A stretch of DNA of 64,000 bases from Ahaetulla prasina. Lineage: Eukaryota > Chordata > Lepidosauria > Squamata > Colubridae. The translations under genes and the position numbers were made by a program. The stretch covers positions 105,736,554 to 105,800,553 of the forward strand of contig NC_080539.1 in assembly GCF_028640845.1 (NCBI RefSeq), in the 5' to 3' direction. Below the pieces are notes generated by a model. It was not told the origin of the DNA, did no database searches, and saw only the letters and a program-made list of their open reading frames with translations. Positions 35,801-47,800 of this stretch are shown piece after piece. The number at the start of each line of letters is the position of its first letter. Within the stretch, counting starts at the first letter, position 1.

Positions 35801-38800
35801 ATTCTGTGCAACTGGTCCAGCCCAAGAAGCCACATGCCATCCACTTTTATAGCATTCTTGTTAATAAACGATAGTTATTCAACCAGCTCGTGGGTTCTTC
35901 TGGTGCCAAAAGTCCACCCTTTCTGTTTCTATAAATGTTTATAGAGAAACGAACATTTAGTACATCAATCATTCCTTCCGTGTGAGATCTCGGTGTTTTC
36001 TTCATGGCTCCATTTTTGTTGTTGTTGTTGTTGTTGTTGTTGTTTCTTCTTTCTTCATTTCAATTTAATCTATTACTATTTTTTCACAAGCACAGTATTC
36101 TAATTATACCTTTCTTTCCTCACTGATTTTTAAGTCCATGCTTTCTAACTGCACTGCTGTTTCTTCTTTCTTTTTAGGGTATTCTTGAAGTTTTTACCGG
36201 ATTGGGATTAGTGTTGGGTCCTCCAATTGGTGGCTTTTTGTACCAGAGTTTTGGCTATGAAATCCCTTTCATTGCACTTGGAATTGTAATGCTGCTCATG
36301 GTGCCTCTGAATATGTTCATCTTACCAAATTATAGTAGGTGGAGGTTTTATTGCCTTCCTTATTACAACTGGGGAAAGGAAAGGGAATTTAAGATTTGTG
36401 CTGTTTAACTCAATTAATGAAGTTTCTTTCCTTGAAATTGAGCCCAAAATTTATGTTGTTAAGTGAGAAATTTGTTAAGTGAGTTTTGTTCCATTTTGCG
36501 ACCTTTCTTTCCTATTTCTTAAGTGAGTCATTGCAGTTATTAAATTAATAAGATGGTGATTAAATGAATCTGCTTTCCCCATTGACTTTGCTTGTCACAT
36601 GATCACAAAAGGGGATCACATGGACCCGGGGACACTACAACCATCATAACCAGTTGCCAAGCATCCAAATCTTGATCACGTGACCGTGGGGATGCTGCAG
36701 CGGTCATAAGTGTGAAAAATGGCCGTAAGTGACTATTTTCAGTGCCGTTGTAACTTTGAACGGTCACTAAGTGAACTGTTGTGTAAGTCGAGGACTACCT
36801 GTAGTCCTCAATTTACTACCACAATTGAGCTCAAAATTTTTGTTACTAAGCGAGACAGTTGTTAAGTGAGTTTTGCCCCATTTTATGACCTTTTTGCCAC
36901 ATTTGATAAGTGAACCGCTGCAGTTGTTTAGTGAATCACGTGGTCATTCAGCAAATCTTGAAAGCAGTTTCAATTTCTCTTAGGATTGCCTGCTGCCACA
37001 TGATCTCAGGAAAAGACAGGGTTGTTTTAAAGAACTGTACACAGGTGCTACATTTTTGTACACTCTGAAGCAGGGGTGTCAAACTCAAGGCCCGGGGGGG
37101 GGGGCGGATCTGACCTGGGGGATGCTTAGATCTGGCCCGCAGGCTGTTCCAGAAACAGGGAAGTACTGGCTCGCAGTGCCAGCGAAAACGGAGCACCCAA
37201 AATCTGTTTTTGCTGGCAGAGGGTTGCAGGATGCCATCGCAGCTGAAAACGGAGCTTGCAAGGGCTGTGGGCAGCACTCTCCAACTCTGTTTTCGCTGGC
37301 AGAGAGTTGCAGGAGTCTGTAGCAGCCAAAATAGCATTTGGGAGACTGTTTTCGTTGGCAGAGCGCTCAGGCCATCACAGGCACCCCCAACATGAGTGAT
37401 GTCGATCTGGGCACACCCGCCCTGGCCATACCGACCCCAGCCCCCCAAGGTCAAACACAACCTTGATGTGGTGCACAGTGAAATTGAGTTTGACACACCT
37501 GCTCTGAAGCGTGCCAGAGCTCTGCTGCAATGGATTTATATATTTGCCAAAATATTCTTTGTCTTAAATGGCAATCTGTCCCCATATGCCTCAGGGAAAG
37601 CTTAGAAAGCAATGAAAAACAAAAGAGATGATGATAGCATAAAAAGAATATATTGTGGTATTTTGCATGGGTGTGTTCTGCAAGATTATTTAGTAAATAT
37701 AATTTTCTATAGAAAACTAGCTGTAGCAGCATTATTGCTAATGGAAGCTGTTGGCCTTTCTGAGAAACAAGTTCGGCATATTCTTTTAGCGTTTAAAATG
37801 CATAGAAATGGGCTGGGCTGAAGGTAATATCAGAGCAAGAACTGTATTTGGGCATGATAACTTCTAACTGTATTATCATTATTCATATCCATTTGTATGC
37901 TAGACATTACTGCTGCTTTTTAATACATGGTATACAGGATGCTGCCTTCTGTCCTGATACATTAATCCTGCTCATAACTGATATTTTAAATGATTCATAT
38001 TCTTATTTATAAGGAAAATGCATGATAAATACAATTTGTGTGTCAGCCTATATCAGCCTGGTTAGATATTAACAGAGAAAGACTATTTCTTCTTCTTTAT
38101 TTGAATTCAGAACTGTAGACCTAGGGCAAGGACTAGTAGTTTTTAATATGTAAAATATTTGTACAGTTTAGTTACTATAATAATTAAATTTATATTCTAT
38201 GCTTTTCTAATTTCAGATTCAGCTCCTAAGAATGATTCGTTCTTGAAGCTTATTGTTCTACCAAAAGTTGCAATCCTTTGTCTAAATATATTTGGACTCA
38301 GTTCAAGTATAGCCTTTCTGGATCCTACAATGTCATTATTTGTCTTGGATAAAGTAGGTACATTTCGGAAGAAAAAATATCTTTTAGATACATCCTATCC
38401 ATTCCAAAATAATTCATTAAGCTTAATAGATTTGATAAAAGATTTATAAATTATGGGGTGTATTAGCAGTGTGTTTTAACCTTTCAAATGGTTGCTATGT
38501 TTCTAGATGTCTCTTTCTACATTGTAATTCTAATTAGTGGTACCAAAGGGTAATATGGGCTCCAAAATATAAATCAGTTCATGCCTCAGAATTGGGGTCT
38601 TAAGGACTACCTGCTTTGACCACGTGGCTGAAGATGAATCACATCAGATATATTTCATGTTATTAATGTTCTCCTTATGTTGTTTTAAAACAGGGGTGTC
38701 AAAGTCAAGGCCCATGGCCGGAACTGGCCTGTGAGGTGCTTAGATCTGGCCTGTGGGGCTGCCCCGAAACAGTGAAGGTCCAACCTGCAGTGCCTCTGCC

Positions 38801-41800
38801 AGCAAAAATGGCAGTTTTTGCTGGCAGAGGGCTACAGGAGGCCATTTCAGCTGAAAACAGAGCTTGGCCGCTCATTTTCTCTGGCAGAGCGCTCAGGCCA
38901 CCACAGGCACCCCAACACGAATGACACTGAACTGGCCATGCCCACCCTGGTCTCTCGAGATCATACACAACCTTGATGCAGCCCTCAATGAAATCGAACT
39001 TGACACCCCTGCTTTAAAACAACATAAGGAGAACATTACTAACATGAAATATATCTGATGTGATTCATCTTCAGCCACGTGGTCAAAGCAGGTAGTCCTT
39101 GACTTAAGACCCCAATTGAGACCAGAATTTCCATTGCTAAGCAAGGCAGTTTTTAAGTGACTCAAGCCCAATTTTACGACATTTCTTGCAATGGTTGTTA
39201 AGTGAATCACTGCAGCTGTTAAGTTAGTAACACGATTGCTTAATGAGTCTCGTTTCTCCATTGACTTTGCTTGTGAGAAAGAAATGAAAGGCGGTCAGAT
39301 GGCCCAGGGTCACTGCAACTGTCTGAAATATGAATCATATTTGCCAAGCATCTGAATTTTGATCACATAATCGTGGGGATGCCACAATCATCGTAAGTGT
39401 GAAAAATGGTCGTAAGTGTGAAAACCAAGTCATAAGTCACTTTTTTCAATGCCCTTATAACTTTGAATTGTCACTAAATGAACTCTTGTTAGTTGAGGAC
39501 TATCTGTATTGAATTAATGTTGTATTCTGTTTTTATGCCCTAACAAAAATATTGTTTTTTTCTTTCTATAGTTTAAATTGTCAGTAGGATACGTAGGATT
39601 GGTCTTTCTGGCCCTAGCGCTCCCTTATTCCTTATCTTCACCATTTCTTGGTTTTTTAAGTGATAAAAAGCCGGTGAGTACAAGACCTTACCCCATCCTT
39701 ATTTCAATATTTAAACTTCTTTAGATTTGCCGGTTGTGATTATCCAGTATCGGTGTTTAGGTTTGACATGCTTCAGAAGCCAAATAATAGAAATCCTTGT
39801 GTTGACATTACCAAATCCCATAGATCAGCTATGAAGACGTGTTTCTGCCTAATGAGTTTCCTCAGCCAAGAAATGGTAAGAAATAGTAATACAATATATT
39901 CATAATGTGTGGAAGAACTGTAGAGCTGGTTTGTCACTGCCTGTTGTGGTCCGTCAGCAGCCTACGGAGCTGGCAACGGAGTTGGCAACGGAGTTGGACA
40001 GCGATGAGGCTGAGGTGAGGCCAGGGCCATCGGGAAGTAAGGTGCGGACTCCAGAGACTCCAGAGACTGATAATGGTGAGGAAGAGGAACAGGAGGAGCC
40101 TGTTCCTAATGCATGCATGAGAAGAGCTGCCAAAAGGCAAGAGCAGCTCAAGCAGAGAGGACAACTCAGGAGTAGGGCCAAGAGATAATTGGCCCTTCCC
40201 ATAAGGCTTAAAACAAACCAGCACCAGTGTTTTAGGTTTGCCGGAAAACAACGTTGTAGCTGTGTCCTCTGGTTCGTGTACGTCTTTGTTTTTGTGGCTT
40301 CTGGACATTTGCCAGGAAGGGCCTTTGGCAGTTTGCCTAATTGGACTAAGGTTTGTGAGATAATGGAAGAATTTGTGTTTGGGAGGCATTTGTTTTACTT
40401 TGATAGAACGATGCTGGGAATGAAGTAATTCCCAGCTGTTCGAATAAAGTTTATTTTTCCACGGGCTAAGTTTATTACTACCTACTTGGGCCTGGGTCAC
40501 AACACTGCCATCCAATCAAAAAGCCTCATCTCTGATTTGATAGATGTGATGAAACTTGTGTTTTTGTTCATAGCAAAAAGATCACCAATAGCACGACTCC
40601 AGGTAACTTGGAAAGCCATTGCCAATGATAGCACATGGATCCATGTTCATAGTTGTACTTTTTACATTTTAGCAGGCAGGAGGACTCCTATTTGAAAACA
40701 GACAAGTTGAATCTTAATTTTTGGAAGAACCAGTTTTCTCGTGTGACACTTTCATTGGGAGAAAGAGAAGCTGTTTTCCCTAGTCCCCTTTGCTCTTGAA
40801 AAAGTAACCTCTTTCATAGGATTGGTTACATCTTCTAAAAAGAACGTGAAGATGAATATTAGGTTCTGGTTGAATTGAATACATGAAATGATCCAGGAGT
40901 GAAATGCTACCGGTTTGGACTGGTTCGCCCGAACTGGTAGTAAAAAATGCTACTGGTTCCCTGAACTGGTAGTAAAAAAAGTAAAAAAAAAAAAAGGTCT
41001 GAAGATCAGCTCAGTGACGCGCGATCGTTGGAACTTCTTTTTTTTTTTACTTTTTAAAGCATTTTCAACTATCGGTTCTGGAGAACCAGTAGTAAAAAAA
41101 ATGCTTAAAAAGTAAAAAAAAAAAAGTTCAGACGATCGCGCATCGCTGAGCTGATTTTCAGAACTTTTTTTTTTACTTTTTTACTACCGGTTCAGCAAAC
41201 CAGTAGCATTTTTTACCACCAGTTCAGGCGAACCAGCCCAAACCGGTAGCATTTCACCCCTGGATCATTTCATGTATTCAGTTTTGTGTTGGGAACCAGT
41301 AGTAAAAAATGCTTTAAAAAGGTAAAAAAAAGGTTCCCAAGCTCGTGTGCCACAGCTGATCCCACCCCCAGCTGTTCTACTTACCTTCCGAAGCCTCCTT
41401 TTGATGTGTACTGTGCATGCGCATGCATAGCGTGCGCTTGACATGCAGTACGTATGCGCAACCAGCGAACCGGTAGTAAATTGGTTCAAATTTCATCACT
41501 GAAATGATCTAATGTGAAATTTCTCAGTTATTTCACTTTATTCCCTATTGGCTGAATTTATGTATTCAATTTATTCAAATATGATATTTTGATGAGAATC
41601 AAGTTCTTTGTCTATCTCTTACAGTGGTTAAGGAAGTGGCTGCTAATCGTTGGAGCTTTTCTGACCACATTATGCTATTTTTTCTTAGGGCCAGCTCCCA
41701 TCTTCCGTATTGAAAGGTAAGATATACTTCACTAACTTCTACACTGACAATTTTCCTAGTCTGAAGCAGGGGTGGGGTTTCAAAACCTGTCACTACCGGT

Positions 41801-44800
41801 TTGCTCGTGGGCATTTGCGCACTTGTGTGCGCGCTGCTTCTGCGCATGCGCAAAAGCATCCGGTTAGGTGGGTGGAGCCTCCCGCTGCTGCTGCTACCGG
41901 TTCACCCAATCTGGGGTGAACCAGTAGCAACCCACCACTGGTCTGAAGTTTTCCTGTTCATCAAGTCAATAAGGAAAGGAAAGGGCTGTGTATTAACTAG
42001 TAATATCAAAATTTTTGTACCCCAATAAATGAACTCTGCTGCCTAGCATTAGTATTCTTTTTAATGTGGATAGAATAACAACCATGCAATTCTATTTTTC
42101 CTTATCTGTGAATGGGAAGGCTTAGAGACATTGAACTTACAGATCGGGAAATTCCGCTATCATGTCATTTTATTCCACTTTTTATTTGGGGGAAAAAATT
42201 AGTGGCATTCCTGGGAATTCCTGGGCAATACAGATAGTCCTTGACTTACAACAGTTCATTTAGTGACCATTCAAAGTTACAGTGGCACGGATAAAAGCGA
42301 CTTACGGCCATTTTTCACACTTATGACTGTTGTAGCATCTCCATGGTCACATGATCAAAATTGGGACGCTTGGCAACTGGTTCATATTTATGATGGTCGT
42401 AATGTCCCAGGGTCATGTGATCCCCTTTTGTGACCTTCTGACAAGCAGTCAATGAGGAAGGCAGATTTGCTTAACAACAATGTTGCTAACTTAACAACTG
42501 CAGTGATTCACCTAACAACTGTGGCAAGAAAGATCATAAAACGGGGCAAATGTTTCACTTAGCCGTAGCAACATCAATTTTGGATTCAATTGTTATCACA
42601 AGTTGAGGATTACCTGTATATGAAGGGAATTAGGAAACTGCATGCTTTTCATTTAACCCAGCAGGTATCAGCTTTCTAATAGATGGCTGGAGATTCAGGG
42701 ATTAACCTGTTTAGTGCTAGTCACTAAACTGTAGCCCTTCCCAGACAGGTATGCAGTTTCCTGGGACTTAAAATCCCATTTCCTGCTTCTCATCCTTACT
42801 CCTACAGTGCACAGTACCTAGAACACCCTTTCATCTGGATCACTAATCTGTAAGCTCTGTTCCGGCTACTGTTATTGCTGATGTTCCAGTTGCATATTGG
42901 TTAAGACCAGTGGTGAAATCCAAATTTCCAATGCTTCTTGGGCATGGTGTGGCTTGGTGGGCAGGGCTTGGCGGGCAGGGCTTGGTGGGCAGGGCATGGT
43001 AGGGCAAGCATACTGCAAAATCCCCATTCCCTTCCCACTCCTGGGGGAAGGATATTGCAAAATCCCCATTCCCACCCCACTCTGGGACCAGCCAGAGGTG
43101 GTATTTGCCGGTTCTCTGAACTACTCAAAATTTCCGAAATAGCAGAAATTTTGAGCAGTTCGGAGAACCGGTAACGGAAATTTTGAGTAGTTCTGAGAAC
43201 CGGCAAATACCACCTCTGGCTGGCCCCAGAGTGGGGTGGGAATGAAGATTTTGCAATATCCTTTCCCCAGGAGTGAGGAGAGAATGGGGGATTTTGCAGT
43301 ATCCTTCCCCTGGAGTGGGGAGGGAATGGAGATTTTGCAGTATCCTTCCCCTGCCACGCCCACCAAGCCACGCCCACAGAACCGGTAGGAAAAAAAATTG
43401 GATTTCACCATTGCTTAAAATCCTGGTAGCACCAGCATGGTTTGCCATAGCAGTCCCCGACTAGCAGAAGGGAGCCATGTGCAGTGTTATTGCAGCCGGT
43501 GAGAATGACACTTAAGAGATAAAAGCAGTGGTGGACTCTAAATCTCTAAGGTCACTGTCAGTTGGGTGACCTTTTAAATATAAATGGCAGATGGCAGAGA
43601 GATACCATGAATTACAGCTGAAATGAAGCATTTATGTCTGTGTTTTTGATTTTGCAGTCAGCTTTGGCTTTTCATTCTGATGTTGGCCCTGAATGGTTTT
43701 GCTCTTGCAATGATTGGTATCCCAATATACCCTGAAGCAATCAATTGTGCATAGTAAGTGATCCTCTGTCCATATTTATGTTATTCTTTATCCTCAAAGG
43801 CTAGAATAATTAACTGCAGTTGTATATTCCCTCTTTCCTCCCTCCCCCCCTTTCCATTCAATCATGCCTGACTCTTGGGGACTGCTTGGATGAGTCCTTG
43901 TAGTTTTCTTGGGAAGATTTTTCAAAAGTGGTTTGCCGTTGTCTCCTTTCTAAGGCTGTTCTGACCTAGGCTTCCTGAGACAGTAAAAAGCACACAATTA
44001 GTCCAGTGATGGGATTCAAGTAATTTAACAACCGGTTCTCTACCCTAATGATTTCTTCCAACAACCAGATTGACAAACTGCTCAGAAAGTTAACAACCGG
44101 TTCTCCCGAAGTGGTGCGAACTGGCTGAATCCCACCACTGGATTAGTCCCAAAAACTCTTTTTTTTATTTCAACGGCTATGAATTATGTTCATTCACAGC
44201 CCATAATGAATTGCAAATAGTTTGTAAAGAGTTTGACAGAAGTCTGCCACAGTCCTTCTGGGATAAGGCTGATAAACACCCACCTTTATCTCCCTTGACA
44301 AGCTGCCAAAGACCTAATTGGCAATTAGCTTTGCAAGGCCACACGGAGCACAGAATCAAAAGAGGACTCTAAGGGGAAACGTGCCTACCGTTCCTGTCCT
44401 ACTGTTTCTTTCCCTATGTATATATATATATATGCTTATACTTCCTTGTTTCTCCTCACATGTATGTTTATATATTATATAATCTTTTGTGTTATGCTTG
44501 TGTATATTGTTATGACAAAATTAAATAAATAAATAAATAAATAAATTAAATGGAGCTTCAGAATTTAAACTGACCAGAATGAACAAAGTTGTCTTATGGG
44601 AGAGGTCAATCATGTCCAAGCCCTACTCCCAAGTCATCCCTTTTGTCTTAACTGTTCTTGCCTTTTGGCAGCTCTGCGCATGCGCACTGGGAACAGGCTC
44701 CCCCTGTTCCTCCGCCTCACTGATGTCCGACTTTGGAGGCTCCAGAGGCAGCCCATAACTCCCAGATGGCAGTGGCCCCCACTCTGCCTCCAACGCAGAG

Positions 44801-47800
44801 CCTTCATTCGAGCCTTCCCCAGACTCCAGGACTGGCCCATGTTCCTCCCCAACCTCCTTATTTTCTGACTCCATAGGCCGCCGGCAGACCAGAACAAAGA
44901 CTGAGAGAAAGTAACTAGCCCAAGGTCACCTACCTGGCTTTGTGCCTCAGATTGGGATTAGAATTCCAGTCTCCCAGTTTCAAGCCTGATGCCTTAACAA
45001 CTACATCAAATTCCTGGGATTGCTTTAAAGACAGAAATAGTTATTAAACCAAATTATGGTTTGGCTTCTGCCTCTATTTAGAAAAGCCTTTTCTTCTCTC
45101 TCCCTCTCTCTCCCTCTCCCTCTCTCTCCCTCTCTCTCTCTCTCTCCTTCCCCCCGCCCTGGATAATGACCTGCCTTGCTTATCAAACGTACATCCATGG
45201 CTTCCATTTAACATACTAGCACAAGACAACATCATGCTGCTCAGCAATAATATATGGAAATGACTGCATACCATGGTCCATGGATCAGTGTGTTGCACAT
45301 ATTTGGTTAATCCCCATTTATTCAATAAACTGGAATAAACATCCCAATCCATCGCCAAATGTGGTCCCTAAGTGCTCTGTCTCTCTTTCTTGCCTTGGTG
45401 ACCCCATTTATGATAGCTGAAACTTAATGGCAGTTTCCTGATGTTTGAATTGGTAAACACATGGGGGGAAAAAAGAAATGTAACAAAAGCCACATCAATC
45501 TAAATAAAGTGTATCCCCATCCTCACAAACTGCCATTCCATATGTCTGAAAAACCCTTGACTATCATTAAGAAGATTAAGTGTGGACCTTGGCCAAACCC
45601 AGAAATAATCATGATTAAGCCAATACAGTCCTAGGCTGCATTAACTGAAGGATCACGTGAAGTGTTAATACCACTTTATAATGCTTTGGTAAGGCCACAC
45701 TTGGAATACTGCATCCAGTTTTGGTTACCACAATGTAAAAAAGATGCTGAGACTCTAGAAAGAGTTCAGAGAAGAGCAACAAAGATGATTAGGGCACTGG
45801 CGGCTAAAATATATAACCGTTGCTGGAATTGGGTATGTCTAGTTTAATGAAAAGAAGGACTAGGGGAGACATGATAGCAGTGTTCCAATATCTCAGGGGC
45901 TGCCACAGAGAAGTGGGAGTCAAGCTATTCCCCAAAGCACCTGAAGGCAGGACAAGAAGCAATGGGTGGAAACTAATCAAGGAGAGAAGTAGCCTGAAAC
46001 TAATAAGAAATTTCCTGACAGTTAGAACAATTAATCAGTGGAAAGATTTGCCTCCAGAAGTTGTGAATGCTCCACTGGAAGTTTTTAAAAAGAGATTGAA
46101 CAACTGCTTGTCTGAAATGATATAAGGTTTCCTGCTGAGCAAGGGGGTTGGACTAGAAGACCTCCAAGGTCCCTTCCAACTCTGTTATTCTATTCTAAGC
46201 AAACCATGGCAGAGTTCCATGTGTGAGCCAAATCACTGAAAAGATTTTTAAATGCTGAATATATTGTATTGAGAAAAAAGACAACCATTGATATTTTTCT
46301 TTTCTACATTTAAGGACAAACCATTCTGTTACAGATGTTGCTGCTCTGGGACTATATAATTATCTTTGTGATGATTACCTTTTAAAATGTTTTGTAGTTG
46401 TAAATGAAACTATCATCCGTGGAAATAACGCTGGGTTTCTGCCTTTCCTTCTGCAGTGAGAATGGATTTGAGGAAGGATTAAGCTTATTAGGATTGGTGT
46501 CTGGACTCTTCGGTGCATTATGGGCACTTGGGTATGTAACCATTCATAAAATTCACAATCAGAAATACAACTGTTGACTAAACATTACGTAGACCTTTTT
46601 AACAGCAAAAGAAATTCTTAAGAGTTGAGGAGAAATACATAAAAGCCAATAACCCTTCAGGAAACAGGACAATAGCATCGGTGAAAGAGAGCCAATCAGT
46701 GGTGGTGGTGGGGTTTCACACTGATAAAATGCAGCACCCCAAATCAAGCCCTACCCATCAGGAGTGGGTTCTAAATTTTTTTACTACTGGTTCTGTGGGT
46801 GTGGCTAGGTGGTGGGGAGATGACTGAGTGGGCGTGGCCAACCTGACATCACTCATGCACTCAGTCACATGACCCCCCACCAAGCCGCGGCAACTGAAAC
46901 GGCAGCGAAAATTTTTGAGACTTTTTGACACTTTTTTTTGGACACTCCAGCCTCATATCCAGGGCAGGATGCGATGGGGTGGCAGTGGTTGTCTCGGCTT
47001 TCCCTCCATTGCCCTTCCTGGCTGAAAAGCGCCCCCCTCACTTCTGATGGGCCTTCCCCATGGTTGCAGCCAAAGCAGGCAGGCCAGGGGTGATGGCAAC
47101 AGCAGAGTCTGGCACCCGGGGAGGGCAAGGCTAGCATGCTCCCAGCTGCCCCCTACGTGACCTCCGACGACTCAGGGCAGTGGATTCAGCTGCAGCCCAG
47201 ACACGACAAGGAACTGTGGGGAGTCTCCTACATGTTGCACACACCCCCAGCCTTTGCCCGCGCGTCTGCACCATTTTCGGGGGCCCAGCTTACTGGGCTG
47301 TCCCCATCCCTGTCACGGCTCCAATGGTGGTGGCTTCGGGAGACACTGGCAGCACGAAGGCACAGGTGAAGGCTGGGAGGGGGATGCAACACACAGGAGG
47401 CTCCCTGCAGTTCCTTGGCTTGTCTGGGATGCAGCTAAGTCCTTTGTCCTGAGCCGGCAGACTGAGGCACCTCTCCCCAGCCAGATCTTTCCAGAGTTGA
47501 CTTGGAGGAAAATGCAGCTCATGGCTGCTACATTTCGCTGTGCTGGACGAGCGAAGAGGAAGAAACAGCCAGTGGAGAGCACAGAGCTGCTCCAGTCCAC
47601 GTGTTCTCCAGGTCAATGGCTGTTTCCTTCGTTACTCTTTATGGGAAAGCGTTTGGCACAGCACAGCAAAATTTAACAGCCATGAGCCGTGCTTTCCTCT
47701 AAGCGCTGTGGGCAGCAGAGGGAAACAGGAGTTTTTCTCTGCACAGAGCTTTTTGGCTGAGACTTGGAGGAAAGACGGCTCATGGCTGTTAAATTTAAAG

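Noticed and set aside
36948..37496. 182-codon minus-strand open frame and its overlapping partners
   Set aside because: They fall in the internal repeats of a hAT MITE with clear termini and duplication.
39907..40188. Acidic 93-codon protein as a domesticated gene
   Set aside because: It lies within a solo LTR with target duplication, starts outside the LTR, and is shared with another LTR fragment. There is no sign of selection that I can see.
47136..47676. Possible host gene exon in the GC-rich block
   Set aside because: No convincing splice sites or domain, and frames on both strands overlap equally, as expected for GC-rich non-coding DNA.
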